This document shows positions 32,878 to 44,169 of a stretch of DNA of 64,000 bases, in pieces (position 1 is the first letter of the stretch; each line of letters starts with the position of its first letter). Source of the DNA: Podospora pseudoanserina (Eukaryota > Ascomycota > Sordariomycetes > Sordariales > Podosporaceae); NCBI RefSeq assembly GCF_035222485.1, contig NC_085920.1:7860001-7924000 (forward strand), in the 5' to 3' direction. Both the position numbers and the translations under genes were made by a program. The notes below the pieces were generated by a model. It worked only from the letters and a program-made list of their open reading frames with translations, searched no databases and was not told the origin of the DNA.

Positions 32878-33645
32878 GATGTTGCGCGTCCGATCTCCGG
32901 CTCCCGAGGGTCAAAAATTATAAAATGAGACGTTATTGAAGCCCGAACGTGAATTACGCGCCGAGGGCTGCAAAGGTGCTGCGGGGTCAATCCAGCTCTC
33001 GATCAATCATAGACGAGACAGCAAAAGCGCTCACTGCCGCAGGCGCACTGCTGTGTGACTTGATGGGACACATTTTTTGTTGCTTGTGGCTCAGAATCCG
33101 GCCCTGTCAGTGGTCGTCAACTGTGCTTGCCGCAATCGAGGTTGCCTTGACAGGAAAATATTGACCAATCACCTTCGTCTGCTTCCGATAGATAGTTGAT
33201 CAAGGGCCTGACATGCTTGGAAGAAGGAGGGCATGTTGGCCTCGACAGTATTGTTTGACACACATGGCCAAGGATGGGAATGCTCAATCCGAGCAGAGCT
33301 CATGGTTCGAACGAAGCGCTGTACTGTATAAGAACCGGCTGATGGCCCAAGCTTCTCGATCCTCGGCGGCAGCCCCTACTCGGGCTCGCGTTCCGGTTCC
33401 GCGGGTCTTGGGTGATCCCCTCACTGCACATCCCACGGCCGCTTTCTCTGTCGAACAGTGCAACATCAACCGTTGTCCAGGCGAAGCACCCACCCGACGA
33501 ATTGTCCTGGGCCCCGAGATCTGTTTCTTATCACTGCATTCGCCTGGTGAAAGTCCCCTTATCAGAGGCAATCGTCTTAGACCCCCGCTTAACGCACGCC
33601 AGCAGCGTGTGTGTTAAGCAGCGGATTGCTGGACTGTCCGCGAAT
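32878..33645. other. Divergent intergenic region
   Basis: Upstream flanks of the HET gene (minus) and the Zn2Cys6 gene (plus). No feature is recognised. Confidence 0.5.
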
Positions 33646-36231
33646 ATGGAGGAACTGCCCGAGCTGGCCGATAATAATGATCACTCGGCAAAGAGAGCCG
33701 TAGGTAGCACGTCCCTCACTACATCATGGTAGAAGAACGGTCGATAATTTCGCCGTGTCAGACTTTTGGTGATATCGAAGTTAACACTGACAAATATGTT
33801 GCGGACAGTGTGACCAGTGTCGGCAGCGGAAGGTGTGTATATTCACTTCCACCATCAATGTTCGACAGAAGTGCTAAGTCGAAGTGCCGGGTAGATTCGT
33901 TGTGATAAAGAGTTGCCTGTATGTTCAAACTGTAGAACTGCCAGTCGGAGTTGTAGCTCGACCGGCCTCGGCCAGAAGCCTCGCGAACCCAGGCAGAGAG
34001 TTCTCATCACCCATCAATAGTGAGGAAATGCCCGTCTTCATTGTTGCCTATGTCTGTCGGTATCCCCTTCTGGGAAGACTAACACCCACCCATTTGGTTG
34101 TTTGCAGTGAGAGAAAGATCGATAGTCTCGACTCCCGCCTGGGAGCCATCGAGAAGATGCTGCACAACTTGACCGTCTCCCTCAACAACCGAGGCCCACC
34201 AACAGCATCCTCGAGTATCTCTCCTACACTCGAGTCAGCAGCAGCAGCCTCGTCATCGGCCCCTCGTGAGAATAGTACAGATGCCTTGTTTGGTGCTGAC
34301 AAAGACAATGAGAGCGATGACTTCGAGGCTACCGCTTTGATGAAGGAGCATACCGCATTTGCGACTCAGTTCATCGAAAACACCACATTTCCCTTCCTCG
34401 ATCCAGAGATGCGGGCGGCATTCTTGTCCCTGCAGGAGCTTGTCAAACTCCAAAACATCGAGAATGCCCGCCATGATGCGCGGTTCACCACTGCGAAACC
34501 TCTCCCAAAAGGCGGCTGGGCTGAACTGCCTATGCCGTCTGCTGATATAGTTCTCAGTGTCCTGCGCGAGATCAAACGTCTGTCAATACGTTATCCCTCT
34601 CCTGAAGGTCTTGTAAGTACTGACTCCAGCACAGAACACCCTCCTATGGGCTTTCCAGCAATTGCCACATTCACCGGCATCGAGGACTTTCCCGACAACG
34701 TTCGCAGGGTCTATTTTGCGACTGAAGAGTACAGTTTAATGCAATGGGGGATCGTGAATTTGGGCTTGTACTTCACCCTGCAAGAGAGAGGGGCTGCGTC
34801 AGAAGGGGATCGTCAAGTTCAACTGTTCGAGGCTTCGTTTCTTTGCCGGGATAACATCGAAACCGCGCTTACAAATCTCCCTCTTTTGTTACCGCAGCGC
34901 AGAGAGAGTGTCGAGCTTCTAATAATGGCTGTATGTATCAGCAGTGTCCTATCCTGTTCACGATGCGGGGCTGATCCATAGAGCAGACGATGTACGCCAT
35001 CGAGGAGTCGAAATACTCGCTCGCCCGAGATTTCATCACTATAGCGGCGAATATTTGCCAGACTCTGGGCTATCACCGAGCCCGTAGTCCGAGCACCACG
35101 GAGTCTGAGCATAAAGCGATGTTATTTTGGACAACATACATCTTCGATAGCGCCCTGTCACTGCGAGCTGGACGGCCGACCGCAATCCAGGACTGGGACA
35201 TAACAATCCCTAGAGAGATCGGTCCCAAGGTCAAGAACGTAGATCCACTCTGGAAGATTGGTCAAGCTCAGTATGTTGACTGTTGGCGGTCTCATTGTGC
35301 ACCGTGTATCCGGCTAATGTATCGATAGGTGGATCAGCTGGAGCGAAGTTATGGGAAGGACGTACAGAGAGCTCTACAGCCCTGAGGCTCTGGCCCGAAC
35401 CGCTGAGAAGCGTGCCGAAAACGCGCGCCAGCTGGCTCAAGCACTCCAGGATGTGGTAGCACGGTCAGCTCCGCTGATTGAGCATGTCGTCGAGAAAATG
35501 AAGATGTCCGGTGGCTATAATGCCCAGGCACGCTTCTCATTCGATATAGCAGTCGTCGGTGATGCTCTGGTTCAATGGTCAGTTTTGACTCTGATCTACC
35601 GTGCAATCCCAACTCTACCGGGGTCGCCAAGTACCTTCAACCCAGAGTGCATCCATGCAGCACGGGAAGCATTTTCTAGTCACGAGGGTTGCATGGCATT
35701 GTGTGGTGAGAGCCTGTTCATGAAGGCAGGGTATATTCAGTGGTATGTGTTCGCCCCATTTTCCATGACCATGTGCTTAATACGGCATGCAGGAATATTC
35801 TCTATATCCCTTTCATCCCTCTCGTCGTGCTCTTCTGCCACACCATCGAAACGGCAAACGAAGAAGACTTTGCTATACTGGTGAGATTCACCGAGGGCTT
35901 ACAACCTGTGGCGCCCGTTTCCTCAGGAGTTACCAAGCTGTATCGGATATCGCAGGTGCTGGTAAACATTGCCAGTCTGTGGCTCCAAACCAGAAAGCAG
36001 GGACAGCAAGATCATAACATGAGTATGGTTGGAGACAACGTCGAGATGTACTTGAACCAGTTAGGTTTCATGCCGCAGCATTCCCAACAGGACCACACGT
36101 ATGGGATCGGAGGACCGGCAGGATTCGGCTATGATATGGACCAGTCTGCTCAGCTGGCGAACTGGTTCTCCGGGAACACGCATATTTTTGGCCTGATGGA
36201 GGAAGATCTGTCGGGATTCCAAGGTTTCTAG
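33646..36231 (+). CDS. Zn(II)2Cys6 transcription factor with Fungal_trans domain
   Basis: Exons 33646-33699, 33809-33832, 33895-34019, 34108-34930, 34984-35270, 35329-35742 and 35793-36231 give 721 aa. The zinc cluster is assembled from three exons: KRA, then the 24-nt exon CDQCRQRK, then IRCDKELPVCSNCRTASRSC. A linker and short coiled region YERKIDSLDSRLGAIEKML follow, then the Fungal_trans middle homology region with YFATEEYSLMQWGIVNLG, LGYHRARS and FWTTYIFDSALSLRAGRP. Such factors bind CGG-containing sites in the nucleus. The target genes cannot be told. The neighbours give no clear pathway. Confidence 0.9.
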
Positions 36232-36351
36232 TCCGGCCAGACAGGGTAGCATGAGATCGTAAGGCTGTAACAACTTCTTCCAAGACTACCCAAACGGCAC
36301 CACGATGCGATGTTGGCTGTATGATTCCCATATGATGTTAAAAGAGAGGGC

Positions 36352-36852
36352 TCAATCAGTGGGCTTCCGTGGATCGTAAACTTCATATCCCTCGTCCTCT
36401 GTGTCGCTCTCTACGAGTTCGCTTTTCGGTGCTAGCACACTACTGGATCCTGTCACCTCGGATTTAGGAGCAGTGGCTGTTTTCGTGTCTGCTGGTGGTC
36501 CGCTGGCTCCAGCTACTGGCACAAATGCTGACTTGAAACCTGTCTTTTTGAAGCCGCCCTTTTTGAACCCCCCTCCACCCGTCGATGCCGCTGCCTCGCC
36601 AAGCTTGATGCTGATGACGCCCTCGGCCTTTTGTTCTTGTCGTCGGGCGCGGGCAATGGCGTTGGGGTCCTTGACCATTGCTTTCATGTCCTTCAAACGT
36701 TGCTTGTGGGTGTGGTCGTAAGAACTGAGGTGGGCTTCGTAGTCATTGTTGCGGCTGTAGCCCTTCTGGCAGAGCTGACAATAGAAAGCCTGTCGGGCTT
36801 CTCGCGCCGACGAAGTTTGGGCCGGAGGAAGAGTCTGGTTTCGGGGAGGCAT
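36352..36852 (-). CDS. C2H2 zinc-finger protein
   Basis: A single 166-aa exon. One C2H2 finger of the U1/RNA-binding spacing is near the start: FYCQLCQKGYSRNNDYEAHLSSYDHTHKQR. It is followed by a basic helix (KAMVKDPNAIARARRQEQ), a Gly/Lys/Phe-rich stretch (GGGGFKKGGFKKTGFKSAF) and an acidic tail. The layout suggests a nuclear RNA- or DNA-binding protein, possibly in RNA processing; no precise orthologue is claimed. It converges with the Zn2Cys6 gene, only about 120 bp apart. Confidence 0.85.
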   Translation of the reverse strand: MPPRNQTLPPAQTSSAREARQAFYCQLCQKGYSRNNDYEAHLSSYDHTHKQRLKDMKAMVKDPNAIARARRQEQKAEGVISIKLGEAAASTGGGGFKKGGFKKTGFKSAFVPVAGASGPPADTKTATAPKSEVTGSSSVLAPKSELVESDTEDEGYEVYDPRKPTD

Positions 36853-37246
36853 CGGGGGCAGTCGTAGGTATCGAATATCGGACGCGGTGAGTGACGGGAG
36901 GAGATGAGCGCCGCGTGGTTGTCAAAGAATTTAGCCTTGATCGGACATCTAAACTTGCAACGAGTAGGAAAAAGGACAAAGTAATCACAAGGGTGCTTGT
37001 GCTCAAATGAGGTATGCCAAGCCTGGGGGCCCTGAACAGTGTGGGGTTAGAGTCGGGTTTAGTGGGCATTGTCCCCCAGGGTCCGCCAAGTTCAGATGCC
37101 AACAACGGCTCAACCAACGCATCGTTTCGGGGCTCAACAATTCCAAGGCTGGAAAAAAAACACAGAAGCCATCACCGAGGATTTTGCACTGCGCTTTCTT
37201 TGAGACAGGCCGGGTCACGCCGTGTTTGTCTCCCCCTTCATCCACC
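36853..37246. other. Divergent promoter region, C2H2 gene and mcp1
   Basis: About 390 bp. No specific element recognised. Confidence 0.5.
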
Positions 37247-38349
37247 ATGGAGTACCATACGTTACGATCAAGAGCTTCTCAGGACACTCTTGTGTCCAAC
37301 GCTTCTACTTCGCTCTCCCTGCTCGAACTGGATCCAACACCAATGGACTCTCCTGCCTCCGTCCCATACACCGACAAAGACCTCCCACCACTACCTGAGC
37401 AGCCAGAAGAATCACTCTCGGACTCGACACACTCGCTCCGGTCCAACCCGACAACTACTTCCAGCGTCGGGTTGAGCGGCGCCGGTCATGGGCCAATCTT
37501 CTACTGCAAGCTCCTCCGCCGTTGACGCTTTCCTGACTCTGCGCTAACAAACAGCCTTCAGTAACACGAATCCAGCGCTACTCGTCGTACACATTTTCAC
37601 TGTTCACGACCCTACATCTGGCTACAACCTCGGTCATCCCCGTCCTCGCCCGTTCGGTGCCCGCCTCCGAGTCGTACCTCCTCCTAGCGCGCGAGATCTA
37701 CCAAACACCACTCTCCGAACCGTTGCTCGTCGCTTTACCAGTCGTAGTCCACATCGGTGCGGGGATAGCCACCCGCCTTATTCGAAGGTCGCAAAATCTC
37801 AAGCGGTACTATGGCGACGACCATCATCACAGAAAGGGCAGTGTGCCAACAAAACAGACCCCCACTCTGAGGAGTGGATGGCCCACCTTCAGCTACATTG
37901 CCGCGTCAGGATACGGCTTCACCGCCATCTTCGCGGCGCACGCATTCATGAATCGGGGCTTGCCACTTTTAGTAGAAGGTGACAGTGCCAACATCGGGTT
38001 GGCGTTCGTAGCGCATGGGTTTGCGAAGCATCCTGTTATCTCCTGGACCTCGTTTGTGTCGTTGATCGGTCTCGGTGTTGGGCACATGGTCTGGGGGTGG
38101 GCGAAGTGGGTTGGGGCGGCGCAGGGTGCCGGTTGGCAGCTTGAGAGGCACACTGGGAATGCGGCGGTTGACAAGCAAACCAAGAAGAAGAGAAGGAGAA
38201 GGTTGCTGGTTATCAATGGAGTTGCTGCTATTGGGTGCGTGATGTGGGCTGCTGGTGGTCTTGGGATAGTAGCCAGGGGGGGCGAGACATTGGGGTGGGT
38301 TGGGAAGCTGTACGATGGCCTGTACGAGAAGGTGCCTGGCCTCTTTTGA
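37247..38349 (+). CDS. mcp1: Mcp1, mitochondrial outer-membrane adaptor
   Basis: Exons 37247-37505 and 37562-38349 give 348 aa. The donor is GCAAGC and the acceptor CTTCAG, a GC-AG intron that restores FYLTRIQRYSSYTFSLFTTLHL, the family's hallmark start of the transmembrane core. The first 80 residues are acidic and Ser-rich. Several membrane segments follow: LATTSVIPVLARS, PLLVALPVVVHIGAGIA, SYIAASGYGFTAIFAAHAF, SWTSFVSLIGLGVGHMVWGW and LLVINGVAAIGCVMWAAGG. In yeast, Mcp1 recruits Vps13 to mitochondria for lipid transfer. A GT donor nearby would make an intron of only about 41 nt, so the GC donor is preferred. Confidence 0.85.
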
Positions 38350-38676
38350 AGGGGATCAGGTCTGATACTTTTTTTTGAAATGGCTTCCTTTCTTGTCATG
38401 GACAAGACTGGAGTCATACGATTTGATGAGTGCATTTCCGTCTACATAGAGATCTTCAAGGCGGATACCCTGAGCAAAGTCATGGTGGCAACGGAAAAGG
38501 TGTTGGGAGGTGGTCATACATCAACTGGATTATCTTGCATACTGCATAGCGTGTATTTAACAACGTATATAGGCATATAACATATTTGGTCAACCCAATT
38601 TTGGATCTTGGTCTGCTCCTAGGCCTTCGACAGGCGCATTCTCCTCTTCATTCTACTTCTTATGTCCGACATTCCC
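38350..38676. other. Convergent 3' intergenic region
   Basis: Between mcp1 and the cysteine-rich gene. Nothing recognised. Confidence 0.5.
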
Positions 38677-39043
38677 TCAGGGCTCATCGCAAAGCTTGTA
38701 CCGGGTAACATATCTGTCCAATCCCCAGTCACAGCCGTAGCATTCACACATCTAGCCCGTCCTGCTGTTAGCAATTGTCTCACTCCTAATGAGAGAGGGT
38801 ATAGCCTACGTTCTTCTTGCCTCCTGGCACACAAGACCACAGTCTTTCCGCATTTTGGCTGCTGCCATCTCCATTGGCCCCAATGATTCCGTTCCAGCAA
38901 GCCGAAGCATCAATCATATCTCTGCAGGTCTCGACATTGGTCGCAGTAACCGGACAAGGGCCAGTCACGTTGTGTTGGCGGCCGTATAGGGCTGGGGAGG
39001 CGATCGCCAGCGTGGCAGTAGCGAGTAGTAGGAGAAGCTTCAT
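38677..39043 (-). CDS. Small secreted cysteine-rich protein (effector-like), two exons
   Basis: Exon 1 is 39043-38810 and exon 2 38751-38677, joined by a GTAGGC...CTAG intron of 58 nt, giving 102 aa. A clear signal peptide (MKLLLLLATATLAIASPA) is followed by LYGRQ and an N-glycosylation site NVT. Exon 1 adds four Cys (GPCPV, ETCRD, ASACWN, WSCVPG) and exon 2 another four (MCECYGC and KLCDEP), eight in all, which fits four disulfides. I do not recognise the family. Size, secretion signal and even Cys number fit fungal effector-like or antagonistic secreted proteins, but the function is unknown. A TATA element lies about 75 bp upstream. Confidence 0.75.
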
Positions 39044-40001
39044 GTTGTAATCGGTTTTAGAGTCTTCGCCAAAAGGCCTGGATCCTGAAAACAGGTCTTA
39101 GGGACGTGCATGGCCGATATATAATCCACAACAACTCCCCTCTCAAGATTTGCTTGTGCGGGTGAATCAACCATCTGGATGATCTACAGGTTCCCCGCAC
39201 CAATGCCAATGCTTTCTGTTGACCTTGTATATTGTTGCGCTTCATCTATTCGACCGGCTGGTCCCGACTAGAAAGCTTTGGAAATGGGGGGTTGTTTAGC
39301 CTAGATTAAAATGCCTGATAGGCACATCGGGAGTTGTTAGACACAAACTCAGGGGTAAAACGCTCCTCAAGACCTTACATGATTATGCACTTGAGACGCT
39401 TCGAGAACGTGGTCGTAATCTACTCTTGCAGATATTTGGAGAAGTTAGTTCGTGGGGTGGTCAGTGAAACAGGGCCAGATCGGATAATGCCGACGGCTTC
39501 GATGCGACGAAGAAGACGGTCCACTACGTGTAAGCATGAGAGCTTCACTCACACACAAAGCGAAATACAGAAGTGCATTGTTGTGTGGATATCTTGACAG
39601 AATTCCGAGCAGCTAATGGCTGCTCGTCACAGTAACTATACCACCAATGGAGTAAAACCACACGCCGGGAACTTTCACCAAGACATCGATGTCATTACAA
39701 TAGGATTCTCGGCTCTTTTGATTCAAAAGCAGATCAATCACAGGCAAACAAACGCCTTTTGTCGGTGAAGAAAACACCCAATGTCTTAAACGATGATGTC
39801 ATCGGCTCACTCTCACTTGGGGGCCGGCCTCTCGGGACCGCCCGCCTGCACGAACAGTCCCTGCTTTTTGGTTCTGGAACGGACAACTCAAACGCCCCTG
39901 AGAGCGGACCGCTAATCAGTGCAGAAAGATCGGACGCTATTTGATATAGCTTATTCGGACCTACTGGACGCCATCTTTTGTCTCAATGCCAGCCGCCATC
40001 A
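39044..40001. other. Divergent intergenic region
   Basis: Upstream of the cysteine-rich gene (minus) and the ATP-grasp gene (plus). No gene seen. Confidence 0.5.
39118..39123 (-). promoter_or_regulatory. Probable TATA box of the cysteine-rich gene
   Basis: TATATA lies about 75 bp upstream of the start codon at 39043, a plausible core promoter for a small secreted-protein gene. Confidence 0.45.
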
Positions 40002-41771
40002 ATGACGTTACTTTGTTTGCTAAATCGGGGAGGGGCTGCTCGCGGCCTTCGATCCACGTCATATGCATCCTCCACGATATGTTGCGGCAGACATAATATC
40101 AACATAAATCCCACACCAACCGCCGCCAGGGGATCACAGCTCAGATTGAACTTCACCAACACCTACCCACGGTACTGTGCTACAGCAAGCCAACCACTTC
40201 ACACCATGGGATCCGTTGATAAACCAAGCCTGGCAGGCATTGACCTTCCAATAATCAAGCTCGATACCACACTCACCGAGCTCTTCAGACGAGCGAGCCC
40301 ACAAAACGCAAGCACCCGTTTGGGAATGGTGTTTTGTGGTGTCAACAGCGGCGTTGACCTCAACCCAGATTTTCCACGCAACACAAAGTACCTCTATCAA
40401 GACAGCCCTTTCAACACCGTCCCTCGGAAAGAGCTCACACGAAAGAACCACGACCTCAGGAAGTCCCTAGCTATGAAGTATCTCAGCCTCATCCCCCAAA
40501 GAGACGCCTTCATCGCAGGTCCATCCCCAGTGATCATGTTCAACATGAACCAGTCCCCCGCCACAGTCGCCCACGATCGTGAAGAAGCCACCACCACCCT
40601 CTCCGTCCTCGACCCCTCCCAAAGACCTAACCTTGTCTTCTGCCCCGGCCCGTCCAAGATCCCCATGAAAGAATACGGCATCGACAAGATCACCTACAAA
40701 ATCGTCGCTGACGGCCTGGAGTCATATCCCCTAACCCACTCCCTAGAAACCCACTGGATCCTCAACTCCAAAGCCGGCCTCGCCAGGTCCGGTCTTCCCA
40801 CGCCCAGGTGCGACATCATCTCCGTCAAGGGATACCCCCCAGCCTCTCCCAGATCCTGCTGCGACGCCTGCCGCGCAGACAAGCGATCCAACGATTTGAC
40901 ATTCATCCCCGAATCTTGCTCCGGCCCAAGCGGTCAATGGGTGAAGACCGAATCTGCCAAAGTGCTCTCTGCCATCTCCTCCCGGCCGGTGCCGTTTGTT
41001 CTCAAGAACCAGCAGGTTTTCGGCGGAGCGGGAACCTGGGTGGTGACCACGCAAGAACAAAAAGACGATTTGCTGTCTGATTTTTCCAGCCCCGACGGCC
41101 CCCTGAGGAAGTTGCTGTCCCAAGTCACTCCCGAGAATCATCACATGGATCCCGCGGCGGTGGTGATCTCGGATATGGTCTCCAACCCCATCGGGGACTA
41201 CGGCTTGACCTTTTTTGTCAATGAGGACGGGGAGCCTGTTTTCTTGGCGGCATCAGAGCAAATGACTGATGGGAATAACGCCTGGGTGGGCAGCACCATC
41301 GTCTACTCGAGGCAGGAGGCACTGTACGAGAGGTTCCAAGTGTTGATGTCGCGGACTGCGGAATTTGTGGCGAAACATGGGTATGTCGGGCCGGTGGGGA
41401 TCGATGTCTTGGAGACGGGGACAGAAGGGGAGACGGAGACGCATTGTGGGGAGAGAACAAAGTTTCACGTGGTGGATTTGAATGTTAGGACGTCGGGGAG
41501 CCTGGCCTTGCCGTTGTTGAAGGGGCATTTCACCCAAAGGGGGCTGGATTGCGCCAGCAGTTTTGGCATTACGGTTAAGGGCGGAAGGGAGGAGTTTGTG
41601 AGGAAGTGGAGGAGGGAGTTTGAGGAGGGAAGGATGTTTGTGTTGAGTTGGTATGAGGATCGGGAGGAGGGGGCGAGCATTGCGGATGTGGTTGTGGGGG
41701 CGGAAAACGAGGAGGGGTTGCAAGGGATGATTGAGCGGGTTAGGGAGGGCAGCGAGGAGGTTATTTTCTAA
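40002..41771 (+). CDS. ATP-grasp family enzyme (solid-state-culture-specific type)
   Basis: A single exon. From ATG at 40002 the protein is 589 aa; from the alternative ATG at 40206 (MGSVDKPSLAG) it is 521 aa. The family core is visible: PVPFVLKNQQVFGGAGTWVV (nucleotide-binding lysine and glycine loop), MVSNPIGDYGLTFFV, GPVGIDVLETG and FHVVDLNVRTSGSLAL (metal-binding Asp and Asn). These proteins resemble fungal proteins annotated as solid-state culture specific ATP-grasp proteins; the ligase reaction is unknown to me. The first 68 residues are rich in Arg, Ser and Thr and almost free of acidic residues, so they may be a mitochondrial leader if the upstream ATG is used. Confidence 0.8.
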   Translation: MTLLCLLNRGGAARGLRSTSYASSTICCGRHNININPTPTAARGSQLRLNFTNTYPRYCATASQPLHTMGSVDKPSLAGIDLPIIKLDTTLTELFRRASPQNASTRLGMVFCGVNSGVDLNPDFPRNTKYLYQDSPFNTVPRKELTRKNHDLRKSLAMKYLSLIPQRDAFIAGPSPVIMFNMNQSPATVAHDREEATTTLSVLDPSQRPNLVFCPGPSKIPMKEYGIDKITYKIVADGLESYPLTHSLETHWILNSKAGLARSGLPTPRCDIISVKGYPPASPRSCCDACRADKRSNDLTFIPESCSGPSGQWVKTESAKVLSAISSRPVPFVLKNQQVFGGAGTWVVTTQEQKDDLLSDFSSPDGPLRKLLSQVTPENHHMDPAAVVISDMVSNPIGDYGLTFFVNEDGEPVFLAASEQMTDGNNAWVGSTIVYSRQEALYERFQVLMSRTAEFVAKHGYVGPVGIDVLETGTEGETETHCGERTKFHVVDLNVRTSGSLALPLLKGHFTQRGLDCASSFGITVKGGREEFVRKWRREFEEGRMFVLSWYEDREEGASIADVVVGAENEEGLQGMIERVREGSEEVIF

Positions 41772-42505
41772 TTGTTTTTCTTGGGGGTTTTCTGGGTTTG
41801 TATCAAGCAGGCGGTTTTTATTATTAGCAAGCCGGTGTTGTGGTCTAGAGTCAGATCGACTTTCTGTTCGATATGAGAGAAGCAATGATTTTAGTGGACG
41901 ATCCGTTAATTCCCAAGTATACTACAGTCCACAGCTCTCAAGGAAAAATGGCTAGGTCCCATATTCGGACCTTGAAATACCACCGGCAGTTGAAGCCCTA
42001 CTGCTTCCAACGTGGCACGGCAGATCACCGTTGCATCCAGCCCCTCTTTGAGTCTGGTTCCCCTTCTCCAACATTTCTTAGTCACTGCTTCCTCAGCTCA
42101 CAGGAGCCAGTCCGCAGGCGGGGAACTTTCTATTGTTTCCCGCTAAAGGCAAAGAAGGCAACGCAGGTTAAGCATGGTGTCTGAGCGGGTACCATTCATG
42201 AAAAGAGTCTGGGGAAGGTCTATGCAATGATCGCCGCCGTTAATGGCAAGGTAAGTCTCCGTTGGCTTTTCGATTGGTGCGCGAGGACACCATCTGGATG
42301 GCTGAGAAACAATAGTTTGTACTGCAAGGTGTGGCACCTCAATTGGAGATGCGCTGGTTTGCAAAGCAGAGGATCATTAAACCCAACATCAGGGCCCGAC
42401 TCCCGCTGTTGTGCTCCTGACTCTTCTTGCTTTTTGGGCGGGCATCTTCCGCACGTTGGAATATCTGACACGAAATTCGAAGAATAGTTAGAGACAATCA
42501 AGATC
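41772..42505. other. Intergenic region
   Basis: Between the ATP-grasp and transporter genes, same strand. No gene or repeat recognised. Confidence 0.5.
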
Positions 42506-43511
42506 ATGTCAACCCAAAGCGAGCCAGCAACGAGCTCCAATGGCGTCCGGGTGGTGGGCGACGAGGAGAAGGGCCTCCACAGAACGCAGACTGGGGTGAC
42601 AATGTCCCCAGAGCTCTTCGAGAAACTCTACCTCACACCAAAAGTTCCCCATGTTGGGGACAACAACAGACGCTTTGCGAATCCTACGGCATTGGGGTTT
42701 GTCGGGTGAGTGATGGGCGTGCAGTGGACAAATATAAATACTGACGGCACCATAGCTTCGTGATCTCAACCTTCACCTTTTCAATCGTCTGTATGGGATG
42801 GGGTGGAGCCTCAGGATTCTCTCCTGTCGTGTAAGTCAGCAATGTACAGACCAGAACAGAGAGCTGACTGATACATAATCAAAAACAGGGGGATTTTCTT
42901 CTTCGTCGGCCCCGTCCTCCTCCTCTTCGCAATGGTCTTCGAGTGGATAATGGGGAACTTCTTTCCCATGATGGTCATGGGCCTGTTCGCCGTGTTCTGG
43001 CTGAGTTTCGGAATGCTCCAGCTCCCAACTTTGCAACTGGCTGCTCCATATGCCACCGATGCTGATCCGACAGGACTTGCCTCGCGCGAATACAACACCG
43101 TCATTGCGCTGTATTTGATTGTCTGGGGGTTCGCCCTATTCACCTTCTTCATCTTCACATGCAAGATCAACGCTGTCTTTGCCACTATTTTCTTGCTGGT
43201 CAGCCTTGGAGCCTGGGTGTTGAGTGGTGCATACTTTCGAGCAAGTGCCGGGGACTTTGATGGTGCTGGGAAACTGCAAAAGGTGAGAGACTTCCACCGG
43301 ATGAAGACGTCGAGGCTAACACGTCTGGTAATCACAGGCGGGTGGTGCATTATTGTTCATAGTGGCGTTGCTAGGATGGTACATGTGTTTCATCATCATG
43401 GCGGGAGAAATGCGCATCACGCTGAGTCTTCCAGTTGGCGATTTAAGCCATCTCTGGCCTAAGACTGATGTCGAGTTAGCGGCAGTTGAGCAGCGTGAGC
43501 ATCGGGATTGA
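42506..43511 (+). CDS. Acetate/ammonium transporter, GPR1/FUN34/YaaH family
   Basis: Exons 42506-42705, 42756-42830, 42889-43282 and 43338-43511 give 280 aa. The family signature NPTALGFVGF is split by the first intron. Six membrane segments follow, including FVISTFTFSIVCMGW, GIFFFVGPVLLLFAMVFEW, NFFPMMVMGLFAVFWLSFG, VIALYLIVWGFALFTFFIF, AVFATIFLLVSLGAWVLS and ALLFIVALLGWYMCFIIM. The soluble N-terminal 60 residues and the short charged tail are typical. Homologues carry acetate and related monocarboxylates across the plasma membrane, or affect ammonium export. The substrate here is not determined by sequence. Confidence 0.92.
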
Positions 43512-44169
43512 GGAAGGGGTTAAACCATTGAGCACATCGTTACTGGTGCAGGGAGTTTCAAACATTGAACATGTTTAATGCACACCCATGAGCCACCTAC
43601 AGTCCTCCACACTCATCTGGCAACTGAAATGGTCAGATGACTCAACAGGTAAGCCGTAGGAGGGGGGTTTTCCGGTGAGCTTTTTTTGATAATACTTTGT
43701 CGATGGTGACTTCCTGCGATTGTTTGATTTGAAGCAAAAGACCCTTGATAGGGGAAACCAAGTGTCCTGAGGTGGGAGCAAATCCTCCGGGAGCCGCCCC
43801 ACTGCTGCGCTCCACAATCGCACCTTCCGCATCTTCACTTCATATCAGGCTGTCATTGAAGGTATTCGAGAACAATCTCAATACATCTTTCAAACCTTCC
43901 ACACTGTTTCATCCGTTGGGCTTTGGAAGGAGGGAAGCTACCACAAGCAAGGACCCACAATGAGGCAAACCGCAGCTTCGTTGGCATCTGATTGGTCAAT
44001 TGGCGTGTAAGTGAGAGGATCTATCGTCATCGATCTTCGAGATCGACCACAGCAGCCCAATCCATGACGAAATCGAACCTGGAGGACCCATAGGAGCTTA
44101 GTCCTACCCTTAAAGAGCTTCCAGTTCTTTTTATTGCCTCCAAGCGTTTTGAACCTCCAAAGAAAAGCC
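43512..44169. other. Intergenic region
   Basis: Between the transporter and SDR genes. Nothing recognised. Confidence 0.5.

Noticed and set aside
34613-34658. Apparent intron GTAAGT...CCAG inside the Zn2Cys6 gene
   Set aside because: Its 46-nt length breaks the frame, while reading through keeps the Fungal_trans alignment, so it was treated as exon.
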